Positions 40,758 to 50,926 of a stretch of DNA of 64,000 nt are shown in pieces. The translations under genes were made by a program, and so were the position numbers. The notes under the pieces are model-generated. The model was not told the DNA's origin and ran no database searches. It worked only from the letters and a program-made list of their open reading frames with translations. The stretch's first letter is position 1; each line of letters starts with the position of its first letter. The DNA is from Candidatus Protistibacter heckmannii (GTDB lineage Bacteria; Pseudomonadota; Gammaproteobacteria; Burkholderiales; Burkholderiaceae), in the NCBI GenBank assembly GCA_025050535.1, contig JALBVF010000001.1, positions 434,001 through 498,000 of the forward strand, read 5' to 3'.

Positions 40758-41268
40758 ATGACGACACGCCGCATGGTCAGCCATCTGCTCGCCAGCCACT
40801 GGCAATTGCGCCGCTGTTTTCCGGCTTCAACGCTGCATGCCATCGAGCGCGCGGTCAATGCCAGCGAATTGGCCCATGGCGGCCAGATCCGCTTCGCCGT
40901 CGAGGCCGCGCTGCCGGTCTCCGCGCTGCGCGACCGGCAGACCGCCCGCGAGCGCGCCATCGAAGTCTTCTCCCAGCTGCGCATCTGGGACACCGAACAC
41001 AACAACGGCGTGCTGATCTATCTGCTGCTGGCCGACCGCGACGTCGAGATCATCGCTGACCGCGGCGTGCATCTGAAGATGGGCGAGCCGGAGTGGAAGC
41101 GGCTCTGCGCGCTGATGAGCGATTATTTCCGCAAGGGCCGTTACCGCGAGGGTGCGGTCGCCGACATCGAAGGCGTGGGCGCGCATCTGGCGCGCTACTT
41201 CCTGGCCCGGCGAGGAGGGCGGCAAGGGCGCCGCCAACGAACTCCCGGATCAGCCGGTGGTGCTCTGA
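40758..41268 (+). pseudogene. Second TPM-domain protein, late frameshift
   Basis: A shorter TPM protein typical as the third gene of lemA-TPM-TPM clusters: LHAIERAVNASELAHGGQIR, RAIEVFSQLRIWDTEHNNGV, IIADRGVHLKMGEPEWK. Near 41210 one base is missing; the original C-terminus EEGGKGAANELPDQPVVL lies one frame over with TGA at 41266-41268. The shifted frame runs on to 41420. Only the last about 20 residues are replaced, so function may survive. Confidence 0.75.
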
Positions 41269-41359
41269 GGCGGGCCCGCAAACAAGGACCCCGAGCGGGC
41301 CGTTGTACTGATGCCGGAATTTCCGGCGTCGTCATTTCAGCGTCACCGTTCCAGCGCAG

Positions 41360-42148
41360 TCATTTCGGGATGAAGCCGTACTTGCGGTACACCACCGCCG
41401 CTTCCTTTGACCGCAGATAGTTGTAGAGCTTCTTCGCCGCAGGGCTGGACTTGCCAGCGATGATCGCGATCGGATAGGTGATCGGCTTGTGGCTGTCCTC
41501 GGGGAACACGCCGGCGGTCTTCACCTCCGAGGAGATAGCCGCGTCGGTCGCGTAGACGATGCCGGCCGCCGCCTCGCCGCGCTCCACCAGCGCTAGCACC
41601 GAGCGCACCGAATCGGCGGGCGCCAGGCGCGGCTCGACCTGCGCCCACAGGCCCAGATTGGTCAGGGCCTCGCGCGCATAAATGCCCACCGGCACATGCG
41701 CCGGATCGCCGGTGGCGATGCGGCCCGCGGGGAGCTGGGCCAGCCAGTTCTTGCCGCGGCCCAGGTCCAGGGTCTGCGCGCCCTTGGCCGGCATCACCAG
41801 CACCAGTTGATTGCCCACGAGCTGCACGCGCATGCCCAGCTCGAGCAGCTTGCGCTGCTCGAGGTAGTCGGCTCAGGGCTCGTCGGCGGAGATGAAGATC
41901 TGGGCGTCCGCGCCTTGCTCGATCTGCTTGGCCAGGGTCGACGACGACGCGAAGGAGAAGCGGACCCGGTCGCCGCTAAGCGCCTGCCAGTTCTTGCCCA
42001 GCTCTTCCATCGCATTGGTCATGCTCGCTGCGGCGAAGACCGTGAGGTCCGCCGCGCGGACCTGCGGCGCGAGCGCGGCGGCGATGCGCGGCAGAGCGCC
42101 GCGCAGGCGAGGGAGGGAGAAGGCAGGGAAGGCGAGGGCGTTGGACAT
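41360..42148 (-). pseudogene. modA: Molybdate ABC transporter binding protein, premature stop
   Basis: Periplasmic ModA. ADLTVFAAASMTNAMEELGK and DAQIFISADEP, then TGA at 41873-41875 where the family has Trp, then ADYLEQRKLLELGMRVQLVG, GDPAHVPVGIYAREALTNLG, AAAGIVYATDAAISSEVK. One nonsense change only. No modB or modC is adjacent. With the dead molybdoenzyme at 2236-3013 this suggests lost demand for molybdenum. Confidence 0.88.
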
Positions 42149-42245
42149 GTTGCGTGGACTCCGTGTGGAACGTGTTGCTGGGCATTATGTACGCATAAAC
42201 ATAACGTGGCAGCGACCCAAAGCAGCGACCTGAGGCAGCGACCGC

Positions 42246-43158
42246 TCAGGCCTGGATGAACTCCGCCACCACCTGCCGCAGGCATTCGCGCGCGCCGTCC
42301 ACGGCGGGCCGGTTCATCGCGTCGGCGCGCCAGTACATCGCGACCGAGCCGAAGCCCGAGAGCCGCAGCGGCACGATGCGCATCACGTTGATCTGGCTGT
42401 AGCGTAGCGCGAGGCCTCGCCGATCATGTTGCTGTTGTTGAGCAGGGTGAAGTTGAGCATGGTCGAGTTGGTTTCGAGGTGACCGGCGGGCAGGCCCAGG
42501 CCCGCGCCAGCCATCGCCGTCTCCAGCGCGTTGCGGATGGGCGTGCCATTGGGCTAGAGGATCCAACGGTAGGCGGAGAGATCGGCCCAGTCGGGATCTG
42601 GCTTGTCGAAGATCGGATGCCTGGGCGCGCCACGAAATGGATGGGCTCCATGTAGAGCACTTCGGTGGTGATCGCCGGGTCGTGATGCTCGGGCGCCGTG
42701 CGGCCGACGATGATGTCCAGGTCGCCGCGCGCCAGCTGCTCGAGCAGCCGGTCCATCGTGCTCTCCACCAGCCGAACGCGCGCCTCGAGCATCGCCTGCA
42801 GCAGCTTGAGCACCGCCAGCGGCGCCGTGTCCGAGGCCGAGGCGCCCGAGGTGCCGATCGCCACCATGCCGCGCCCGCCCTCGCGCATGGCCGACAGGTC
42901 CTCGCGCACCGTGTTCAGATGCGACTCGATGCGCTGCGCATGCGCGATCATCGCCTCGCCGTAGACGGTGGGCTTCAAGCCCTTGGCGAGCCGCTCGAAC
43001 AGCGGCAGCCAGACGTCGTCCTCCAGCTCCTTGAGCCATTTCGAGAGGCCCGGCTGAGTGGTGTTCAAGGCTTGGGCCGACTGGCTCATATTGCCGGTCT
43101 GGGCGAAGCTCAGGAGCATCTGCAGGTTGCGCAGGCGCAGGCGGTGGATCCAATCCAT
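42246..43158 (-). pseudogene. LysR-type regulator next to the gentisate genes, broken
   Basis: N-terminal helix-turn-helix LQMLLSFAQTGNMSQSAQAL, TTQPGLSKWLKELED is intact. Frameshift near 42630 after IHFVARPG; TAG at 42554-42556 after AYRWIL; second frameshift near 42415 after NMIGEAS. The end YSQINVMRIVPLRLSGFGSV is readable. It diverges from the gentisate dioxygenase gene, the usual position of its regulator. Effector inferred, not shown. Confidence 0.82.
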
Positions 43159-43201
43159 GGCGGTTTTCCTTCCGAATGCCTCCCAAATACGCTGGAGGCA
43201 T

Positions 43202-43219
43202 ATCCAAATTCGTATGGAT
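43202..43219. promoter_or_regulatory. Candidate LysR operator (inverted repeat)
   Basis: ATCCA-aattcgta-TGGAT, a perfect 5-bp inverted repeat with 8-bp centre, in the 133-bp gap between the LysR pseudogene and the gentisate dioxygenase. LysR proteins bind such interrupted dyads. Chance occurrence is possible. Confidence 0.4.
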
Positions 43220-43291
43220 TCTAGGTTTTTTCATTATTCTGGGAATTTCTGATCCGGCAGAATCCATAAAAACGTCAATAAGGAGACTGCA

Positions 43292-44370
43292 ATGAACACC
43301 GCCGCCACGTCCTCTCAGCCCGCCGCCAAGTCCGCCGCGGACAGCTCCCGCTCCAGCTTACTACGCCGAGCTCGCCAAGCGCAGCATGGCGCCCCTGTAG
43401 GAATTGCTGCACAGCCTCGTGCCCAAGCAGCCCAACTCCCAGGCGCTGCCCGCCCTCTGGAAATACGACGAAGTCCGCTCCCTGGTCATGCAGGCCGGCT
43501 CGGTCATCAGCGCCGAAGAGGCCGTGCGCCGCGTGCTGATCCTCGAGAACCCCGCCGGCCTTGCCGGCACCGCCAGCGTGACCTCTACGCTCTACGCCGG
43601 CCTGCAGTTGATCCTGCCCGGCGAGATCGCGCCGAGCCACCGCCACACGCAGTCCGCCCTGCGCTTCATCGTCGAAGGCAAAGGCGCCTACCGCGGTCGA
43701 CGGCGAGCGCACCACCATGCATCCCGGCGATTTCATCATCACGCCCTCCTGGACCTAGAACGACCACGGCAACCTCGAGGCGGCCGACGGCGTCGAGCCC
43801 GTCGTCTGGCTCGACGGCCTGGACATCCCACTGCTGCGCTTCCTCGACGCCGGCTTCGCCGAGAACTATCCCGAAGCCGTGCAGCCTGTGATGCGCCCCG
43901 AGGGCGACAGCTTCGCGCGCTTCGGCTACAACATGGCGCCAGTGCGCCACAAGGTCGCCAACTCGACCTCGCCGATCTTCAGCTATCCGTACGCGCGCAC
44001 CCGCGAAGAGCTTGACCAGCTCTACCTCCACGGTGAACTCGACGCCTGGGACGGCGTGAAGCTGCGCTACATCAATCCCGCCACCGGCGGCTGGCCCATG
44101 CCCACCATGGCCACCTTCATGCAGTTCCTGCCCGCAGGCTTCCAGGGCAAGACCTACCGCAGCACCGACACCACCGTCTTCAGCGTGGTCGAAGGCCGTG
44201 GCATGGCGCGCATCGGCAGCCAGCAGTTCCAGTTCGGCCCGCGCGACACCTTCGTCGTGCCGTCCTGGCAGCCCGTGCAGCTCGCCGCCGTGGAAGAAGC
44301 CGTGCTCTTCAGCTATTCCGACCGCCCGGTGCAGGCCGCGCTCAACCTGCTGCGCGAAGAGCGTCTGTAA
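43292..44370 (+). pseudogene. Gentisate 1,2-dioxygenase, multiply disrupted
   Basis: Bicupin ring-cleavage enzyme (gentisate to maleylpyruvate). ATG 43292 has AAGGAG upstream. Lesions: frameshift near 43355; TAG 43398-43400 (RSMAPL[12 protein letters not shown], Trp expected); frameshift near 43695 after GKGAY; TAG 43756-43758 (ITPSWT-stop-NDHGN, Trp expected). Readable cupin parts: [38 protein letters not shown], and in the second cupin FMQFLPAGFQGKTYRSTDTT. Two frameshifts and two stops: certainly non-functional. Confidence 0.88.
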
Positions 44371-44441
44371 AGGTCCGCGCGGGCGTAGCAGGGCACGCGC
44401 CGCGAGCCGATTTTCATTCTTTGATCCACACAGGAATCCCC

Positions 44442-45141
44442 ATGTCCTTCGGCGTCACCCCGCCCGCCCAGACCGCCATTCCCGTCGCCGGCAGCGCCGA
44501 TCTCTTACCCGTGCGCGGCGTCTACTGCGTGGGCCGCAACTACGCTGCCCACGCCAGCGAGATGGGCTTCGATCCCGACCGCGAGCCGCCGTTCTTCTTC
44601 TGCAAGCCGGCCGACGCGGTGCTCCCCGTCACCCAAGGCGCCACGCTGGACCTGCCTTACCCCAGCGAGACCTCCAACTATCACTACGAGATCGAACTCG
44701 TCGCCGCCATCGGCAAGCCGGGCTCTAACATTGAAGTGGACAAGGCCCTCGACCACATCTGGGGCTATGCCGTTGGCCTGGACATGACCCGCCGCGACCT
44801 GCAGATGAAGCAGCGCGAGATGGGCCGCTCCCTGGGAGCTGGGCAAAGCCTTCGACGCATCCGCCCCCATCGGCCCGCTGTATCCCGCCGCCCAGGTTCC
44901 CAAGGTGGAAGACGCGGCCATCTGGCTGCAGGTGGACGGCGTGGACAAGCAGATCAGCACCACCAAGGCGCTGATCTGGTCGGTCGCCGAGACCATTGTC
45001 TATCTCTCCAAGTAATTCCATCTCGAAGCTGGCGACCTGATCTACACCGGCACGCCCGAAGGCGTGGGCCCGGTCACGCCCGGCAACCTGATGCTCGGCG
45101 GCGTGGACGGCCTGGGCACGCTGTCGGCGCGGGTGGTCTGA
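44442..45141 (+). pseudogene. Fumarylpyruvate hydrolase (FAH family), broken
   Basis: FAH-fold hydrolase, last step of gentisate breakdown to fumarate and pyruvate. GVYCVGRNYAAHASEMGFDP, PFFFCKPADAVLP, YHYEIELVAAIGKPG (metal-binding Glu residues). Frameshift near 44835; ELGKAFDASAPIGPLYPAAQ continues one frame over, then TAA at 45013-45015 after IVYLSK (Tyr expected), then [20 protein letters not shown] to TGA 45141. One frameshift, one stop. Confidence 0.85.
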
Positions 45142-45143
45142 GC

Positions 45144-45782
45144 ATGCAGCTCTACAGCTTCTTCAACAGCTCCTCGTCCTACCGCATGCGCATCGCGCTC
45201 GTGCTCAAGGGGCTGAAGCCGGACTACGTGGGCGTGAACATCCGCGTCAAGGAGCATTGCAAGGACGGCTACGTCGCGTTCAACCCCTCGGCCAGCTTGC
45301 CCGCGCTGATGGACGGCGAGGTGGAGCTGGGCCAGTCGCTGGCCATCATCGACTACCTCGACGCCACGCATCCCGAGCCGTGCCTGATTCCCGAGGACCC
45401 GGTCCTGCGCGCCCACGCGCTGGAACTCGCCTATGCCGTGAGCTGTGACATCCATCCGGTGAACAACACCCGCGTGCTCGGCTATCTGAGCAATGTGCTG
45501 CAGCTCAGCGAAGAGCAGAAGACCGCCTGGTACAGGCATTGGGTCCAGGACGGCATGGCCGCCGTCGAGCGCCTGCTCGTGAAAAACGGCCAGGGCGCAT
45601 ATTGCTTCGGCGACGTGCCCGGCATCGCCGACTGCTGTCTCGTACCGCAGATCGCCAACGCCATGCGCATGGGCTGCCCTATGCAGGACTTCCCGCGCGC
45701 CATGGCGGTGTATGCGCATTGCATGAACCATCTGGCCTTCCAGGCCGCCGCGCCGGCGCAGCAGCCGGACTTCATCCAGTAA
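45144..45782 (+). CDS. Maleylpyruvate isomerase (zeta-class GST)
   Basis: Glutathione-dependent isomerase, maleylpyruvate to fumarylpyruvate. 212 residues. N-terminal thioredoxin fold with SSSSYRMRIAL (catalytic Ser loop), NPSASLPALMDG, LGQSLAIIDYLD; C-terminal helical domain with SCDIHPVNNTRVLGYLS. Starts 2 bp after the hydrolase stop. Intact, although the steps before and after it are lost. Confidence 0.88.
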   Translation: MQLYSFFNSSSSYRMRIALVLKGLKPDYVGVNIRVKEHCKDGYVAFNPSASLPALMDGEVELGQSLAIIDYLDATHPEPCLIPEDPVLRAHALELAYAVSCDIHPVNNTRVLGYLSNVLQLSEEQKTAWYRHWVQDGMAAVERLLVKNGQGAYCFGDVPGIADCCLVPQIANAMRMGCPMQDFPRAMAVYAHCMNHLAFQAAAPAQQPDFIQ

Positions 45783-45795
45783 GAGGAGAGACTCC

Positions 45796-46992
45796 ATGAG
45801 CTCCCAACACAAGGTCATCGTCGTCGGCGGAGGCATCGGTGGACTCGCCGCGGCGCAAGCGCTGGCGCGCCTCGGCATCCAGGTGGAAGTGCTGGAGCAG
45901 GCCGCGCAGATCGGCGAAATCGGCGCCGGCATCCAGCTCGGCCCCAACGCCTTCGCCGCGCTCGACGCCCTGGGCGTTGGCGAGGCGGCGCGCGGCCGCT
46001 CGGTCTTCACCGACAGCCTCAATCTCATGGACGCCGTGGACGCCACCAGCGTCGCGTGCATCGACGTGGGCGCGGCCTTCCGCAAGCGCTTCGGCAATCC
46101 GTATACGGTGATCCACCGCGCCGACATCCATATCTCCATCTACGAAGCGGTGCTCAACAATCCGCTCATCAGCTTCAAGACTTCTACCAAGGTCGACCAC
46201 TTTGAGCAGGACGGCAAGAGCGCCCCCGTCATCGACAAGGCCGGCGTGCGCCACACGGCCGACGCCGTGATCGGTGCCGACGGCGTCAAGTCCACCGTGC
46301 GCGCCACGCTGCTTGGCGACGAGCCGCGCGTCACCGGCCACGTCGTCTACCGCACCGTGGTCGAGTTGGAAAACATGCCCGAGGAGCTGCGCATCAACGC
46401 GCCCGTGGTCTGGGCCGGCCCAAACTGCCACCTAGTCCACTATCCGCTGCGCGGCGGCCAGCAGTACAACCTGGTCGTCATTTTCCACAGCCGTCAGCAG
46501 GAAGTCTGGGGCGTGACTGATGGCAGCAAGGAAGAAGTGCTCTCGTATTTCCAGGGCGTGCATCCGACGCCGCACCAGATGCTCGACCGCCCCAGCTCCT
46601 GGCGCCGCTGGGCCACGGCCGACCGCTACCCCGTACCGCAGTGGGGAAAGGGCCACGCGCCCCTGCTCGGCGACTCCGCCCATCCGATGACGCAATACCT
46701 CGCGCAGGGCGCCTGCATGGTGCTGGAAGACGCGGTGACCCTGGGCGAGGCGCTCAAGGCGAGCGACTTCGATTTCGAGGAAGCCTTCAAGCTCTACGAA
46801 AGCGTGCGCATCCCGCGAACCGCGCGCGTGCTGTATTCGGCCCGCGAGATGGGCCGCGTCCACCACGCCAGCGGCGTCGAGCGCCTGGTGCGCAACTCGC
46901 TATGGGTGGACAGGACGCAGGAGCAGTTCTACGACTCGCTGCAATGGCTCTACGGCTGGCGCGCCGAGACCAGTCTGGGCAAGGCGAGTTGA
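45796..46992 (+). CDS. FAD monooxygenase, probable 3-hydroxybenzoate 6-hydroxylase
   Basis: A 398-residue class A flavoprotein hydroxylase: GGGIGGLAAAQAL (ADP-binding GxGxxG), IGADGVKSTVR (DG motif), PLLGDSAHPMTQYLAQGACM (GD motif). Similar to salicylate/3-hydroxybenzoate hydroxylases; the gentisate context makes 3-hydroxybenzoate 6-hydroxylase the best call, giving gentisate. Salicylate 5-hydroxylation is a different enzyme type. Intact, RBS AGAGGAGA upstream. Confidence 0.82.
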   Translation: MSSQHKVIVVGGGIGGLAAAQALARLGIQVEVLEQAAQIGEIGAGIQLGPNAFAALDALGVGEAARGRSVFTDSLNLMDAVDATSVACIDVGAAFRKRFGNPYTVIHRADIHISIYEAVLNNPLISFKTSTKVDHFEQDGKSAPVIDKAGVRHTADAVIGADGVKSTVRATLLGDEPRVTGHVVYRTVVELENMPEELRINAPVVWAGPNCHLVHYPLRGGQQYNLVVIFHSRQQEVWGVTDGSKEEVLSYFQGVHPTPHQMLDRPSSWRRWATADRYPVPQWGKGHAPLLGDSAHPMTQYLAQGACMVLEDAVTLGEALKASDFDFEEAFKLYESVRIPRTARVLYSAREMGRVHHASGVERLVRNSLWVDRTQEQFYDSLQWLYGWRAETSLGKAS

Positions 46993-47058
46993 CGGGGCGA
47001 CCCGGTCCACGCAGGCATTTCATCCAACAAACAACCAGTTTCCCGGGAGACGACAGCA

Positions 47059-48231
47059 ATGAAACTCAAGATCCTGGCCGCCGCGGCCCTCTTCGCAGCC
47101 GGCATGCTGCCCTTCGCCTCGCAGGCGCAGGCGCCGCTCACTATCGGCTTCATCACCACCCTGTCCACGCCCGCCGGCTACATCGGCGAGGATGAGCGCG
47201 CCGCCTTCCTGCTCGCGGTCAAGGAAGGCGGCGGCAAGCTCGGCGGCGTGCCGGTCAAGCTGGTGATCGAGGACGACGGCCTCAAGCCCGCCACCGGCAA
47301 GCAGATCGTCGACAAGATGGTCCAGGACGGCATCAAGCTCTACACCGGCATCAACTTCTCCAACGTGCTCACCGCGGTCGCGCCCACTGTGCTCGCCGCC
47401 GGCGGCTTCTACGTCGGCCTGAACGCTGGCCCCTCGGCCTATGCCGGCAAGTCCTGCCACCCGAACTACTTCACCGCCGCCTTCCAGAACAACTCCTTCA
47501 GCGACACCGCCGGCATGGCCACGAACGAGCTTGGCTACAAGAAGGTCGAGATCCTGGCGCCCAACTACCAGGCCAGCCGCGACGCGCTCGCCGGCTTCAA
47601 GCACGCCTACAAGGGACAGGTGCTCGATGAGATCTACACCAAGCTCGACCAGTCCGATTTCTCGGTTGAGCTGGCGCGCATCCGCTCGCTCAAGCCCGAC
47701 GCCATCTTCCAGTTCCACCCGGGCGGTGCCGGCATCAACCTCGCCAAGCAATACGCCAACTCCGGCCTCACGGCGAGCGTCCCCATGGTCACGTCCATCT
47801 ATTCGATGGACCGCCGCATGCTCGCCGCCGTCGGCGACGCCGGAAAGGGCTACTACCTCTCCGCCCTGTGGAGCGCGGACCTGAAAAACGCCGAGAACAA
47901 GCATTTCGTCGACACCTTCCAGAAGGCCTACGGCCGCCTGCCCACCGACTACGCCGCCCAGTCCTACGACACAGCCAACCTGATCGCCTCGGCGCTCAAG
48001 GCCGTCGGCGGCGACGTGGCAGGCAATCCCGACGCCTTCCGCGACGCCCTGCGAAAGGCCGACTTCAAGTCCCTGCGCGGCAAGTTCAAGTTCGCCAAGA
48101 ACCAGCATCCGATCCAGGATTATTATCTGCTGCATGTGGAGGCGGGCGCCGACGAAAAGCTGACCTACAAGACGGTCAAGACTATCGCCAAGGACCATAC
48201 CGACATGTACGGTTCTGAATGCAAGATGTAA
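47059..48231 (+). CDS. Branched-chain-type ABC transporter binding protein
   Basis: A 390-residue periplasmic binding protein of the LivK/aromatic-acid type. Signal peptide to about residue 25 (FASQAQA). LTIGFITTLSTPAGYIGEDE, KLVIEDDGLKPATGKQIVDK, FQFHPGGAGINLAKQYANSG. Position after 3-hydroxybenzoate genes suggests an aromatic acid ligand rather than leucine. First gene of five transporter genes. Intact. Confidence 0.88.
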   Translation: MKLKILAAAALFAAGMLPFASQAQAPLTIGFITTLSTPAGYIGEDERAAFLLAVKEGGGKLGGVPVKLVIEDDGLKPATGKQIVDKMVQDGIKLYTGINFSNVLTAVAPTVLAAGGFYVGLNAGPSAYAGKSCHPNYFTAAFQNNSFSDTAGMATNELGYKKVEILAPNYQASRDALAGFKHAYKGQVLDEIYTKLDQSDFSVELARIRSLKPDAIFQFHPGGAGINLAKQYANSGLTASVPMVTSIYSMDRRMLAAVGDAGKGYYLSALWSADLKNAENKHFVDTFQKAYGRLPTDYAAQSYDTANLIASALKAVGGDVAGNPDAFRDALRKADFKSLRGKFKFAKNQHPIQDYYLLHVEAGADEKLTYKTVKTIAKDHTDMYGSECKM

Positions 48232-48292
48232 CGCAGCGGGCGCCGCGTCGGCATGAGGTGAGATCGCCGCGCGGCGCCTTGCGGAGGCTTTT

Positions 48293-49207
48293 ATGCTGAT
48301 GTTCCTGGAGCAAGTGCTCAACGGCCTGCAGTAAAGCTCGCTGCTGTTCCTGCTGGCCGCGGGCCTGACCCTGGTGTTCGGGATCATGAACGTGATCAAC
48401 CTGACGCACGGGGCCTTCTACATGGTGGGCGCCTTCTGCGCCGCGGCGGCCATGGCCAAGACCGGCTCCTTCGGCGAGGCAGCGCTGGCCGCCCTGGCCG
48501 GCGCCGGGCTCTATGGCCTGGACGCCGAGCTGCTGGTGGTGCGCCATCTCTACCGCCGCGATCACCTCGACCAGGTGCTCGCCACCCTGGGCATGACGCT
48601 CTTCACCAACGAACTGGTGAGCATGGCCTTCGGCCGACGGCCGCCGACCATGGACATGTCGTCCTTTCTCGCCGGCTTGGTGCAGGTGCTGCCCGGGCTG
48701 ATGTATCCGGTGATGCGCCTGGCTTTCATCGCCGCCGGCGTGTTCGTCGCCGTGGGTCTGTGGCTGCTGATCACGCGCACGCGCGTCGGCATGCTGGTGC
48801 GCGCCGGCGCGGACGACTGCGAGATGGTCGACGCCCTGGGCATCGACATCCGCCACCTCTACACGCTGATCTTCGCGCTCGGCGCTGTGCTCTGCGGCTT
48901 CGCCGGCGTGATGGCCGCGCCGCTGCTGGCCGTGGAGATCGGCATGGGTGAGCGCATCCTGATCACCGCCTTCGTCGTCATCGTCGTGGGCGGAGTGGGC
49001 TCGGTGCGTGGCGCGCTGGTCGGCACGCTCCTGATCGGCATGATCGACGCCTTCGGCCGCGCCTATATCCCGCTGGCGATGCACAGCATCCTGCCCGCGC
49101 AGATCAGCGACCTGCTAAGCTCCGGGCTGGTCTCCTCCAGCATCTACATCCTGATGGCCGTCGTGCTTCTGTTCCGCCTGCAAGGCCTGCTGGGAAATAG
49201 AACATGA
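48293..49207 (+). pseudogene. LivH-type permease, nonsense at codon 14
   Basis: Inner-membrane permease of the LivH family. ATG 48293 gives MLMFLEQVLNGLQ, then TAA (48332-48334) where Tyr is usual, then SSLLFLLAAGLTLVFGIMNV and the complete rest: INLTHGAFYMVGA, RVGMLVRAGADDCEMVDALG, GGVGSVRGALVGTLLIG. One stop only. Restart at GTG 48374 would lose the first helix. Overlaps livM (ATGA). Confidence 0.88.
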
Positions 49208-50172
49208 TGACCCGACGCAACCTTGTCAATCTCCTTGGCATGCTGCTCCTGGCGGCGGTGCCGGCGCTGGCCGCGCTCACGTGCACGCCGTTCCTCGTCA
49301 ACCTCTTCACGCAATTCGTCATCTACGCCATCGCCGCCGTGAGCCTGGACCTGATCCTCGGCTACGGCGGGCTGGTGAACTTCGGCCACGCCACCTCCTT
49401 CGGGCTTGGCGGCTACGTGGTGGGCGTCGTCGCCTTCCACATGGGCGAGGGCTCCACCATCCTCGGCTGGGCAGGTTCGGATTCCGCGCTGATCGTCTGG
49501 CCGCTGGCCGTGGGCGTGAGCACCCTGGGCGGGCTGATCATCGGCTTTCTCTCGCTGCGTACCTCGGGCGTGCAGTTCATCATGATCACCCTGGCCTTCT
49601 GGCAGATGCTGTACTTCCTGCTCAGCGGCCTGATCGTCTACGGCGGCGACGACGGCACCTCGATCGCCGCGCGCAACAGTCTGCCAGGCCTGCAGATGCA
49701 GAACCCCGCGCAGTTCTACTTCCTCTTCCTGCTGCTCGTGCTCTGGATCTGGTTGTGCCGGCGCATCATCGGCTCGCCCTTCGGCATGGCGCTGCGCAGC
49801 TTCAAGCAGAACCGCCGCCGCGGCCTGGCCCTGGGCTATGCGCCGTTGCCGTATCAGCTGGGCGCCTTCATCGTCTCCGCCGCCGGCGCCGGGCTGGCGG
49901 GCGCGCTCTGGGCCAACTACGCGCTCTTCGTCAGCCCCGACATGACCTCCTGGCAGAAGTCCGGCGAGCTGATGGCGATGGTCATCCTCGGCGGCATGGG
50001 CTCCATCTTCGGGCCGGTCATCGGCGCGGCCTTGTACCTGGGCCTCGAACAGGTGCTGACCAGAATCACCGAGCACTGGATGCTCTTCCTGGGCCCCGTG
50101 CTCGTGCTCATGGTGCTCTTCGGCAAGCGCGGCATCTACGGCCTGCTGGCGGGAGGCAAGAGCCATGACTGA
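49204..50172 (+). CDS. LivM-type permease
   Basis: A 322-residue second permease of the same transporter, with about 8-10 membrane segments: LILGYGGLVNFGHATSFGLG, FLSLRTSGVQFIMITLAFWQ, GMALRSFKQNRRRGLALGYA, MVILGGMGSIFGPVIGAALY. Four-base overlaps on both sides. Intact. Confidence 0.88.
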   Translation: MMTRRNLVNLLGMLLLAAVPALAALTCTPFLVNLFTQFVIYAIAAVSLDLILGYGGLVNFGHATSFGLGGYVVGVVAFHMGEGSTILGWAGSDSALIVWPLAVGVSTLGGLIIGFLSLRTSGVQFIMITLAFWQMLYFLLSGLIVYGGDDGTSIAARNSLPGLQMQNPAQFYFLFLLLVLWIWLCRRIIGSPFGMALRSFKQNRRRGLALGYAPLPYQLGAFIVSAAGAGLAGALWANYALFVSPDMTSWQKSGELMAMVILGGMGSIFGPVIGAALYLGLEQVLTRITEHWMLFLGPVLVLMVLFGKRGIYGLLAGGKSHD

Positions 50173-50926
50173 TCTGCTCCTCGAAATCCGCGATCTGCGC
50201 AAATCCTTCGGCGCGGTGCATGCCACGCAGGGCGTGAATCTCACCGTGCGCAAGGGCGAGCTGCATGCCCTGATTGGCCCCAACGGCGCGGGAAAGACCA
50301 TGTTGCTCTCGCAGATCGGTGGCGAAATCCGTCCCGACGCCGGCGCCATCCTCCTGAACGGCCGCAACATCACACGGCTGAGCGCGCACAAGCGTCCGGC
50401 ATCCAGCCTCGCGCGCTCCTTCCAGATCAGCCAGGTCTATCCGGAATTCAGCGCCGAGGACAACGTCGCGATGGCTGTGCAGTCGCAGATCGGCGCTGGC
50501 TGCTTCAACCTGCTGCGCAATGCGCGGCGTGATGCGCGCCTGCGCAGCCCGGCTCGCGAGATATTGAAGCGCATCGGCCTGGGCGAGCGTCTCGACGTCC
50601 CCGCCAGCGCGCTAGCCCGCGGTGAGAAGCGCCAGCTCGAACTCACCATGGCGCTGGCCTTGAAGACCCCGCTGCTGCTGCTCGACGAACCCATGGCCGG
50701 CATGGGCTCGGAAGAATCCACGCGCATGACCGCGCTGCTCGCCGAGCTCAAAAAGGAATACACCATCGTCCTCGTCGAGCACGACATGGACGCCGTCTTC
50801 GCCCTGGCCGACCGCATCACCGTTCTCGTCTATGGCAAGACCATCTTCACCGGCACGCCCGACGAGGTGCGCATGTATCCCGAAGTGCGCGAAGCCTACC
50901 TGGGCGAGGAGGGCGGTCATGCTTGA
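50165..50926 (+). CDS. LivG-type ABC ATPase
   Basis: A 253-residue cytoplasmic ATPase. Walker A GPNGAGKT, signature-like ALARGEKRQLEL, Walker B LLLLDEPMAGM, H-loop VLVEHDMDAV. The Walker A is followed by M rather than the usual T or S (GKTMLL). Overlaps livM and livF. Intact. Confidence 0.88.
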   Translation: MTDLLLEIRDLRKSFGAVHATQGVNLTVRKGELHALIGPNGAGKTMLLSQIGGEIRPDAGAILLNGRNITRLSAHKRPASSLARSFQISQVYPEFSAEDNVAMAVQSQIGAGCFNLLRNARRDARLRSPAREILKRIGLGERLDVPASALARGEKRQLELTMALALKTPLLLLDEPMAGMGSEESTRMTALLAELKKEYTIVLVEHDMDAVFALADRITVLVYGKTIFTGTPDEVRMYPEVREAYLGEEGGHA

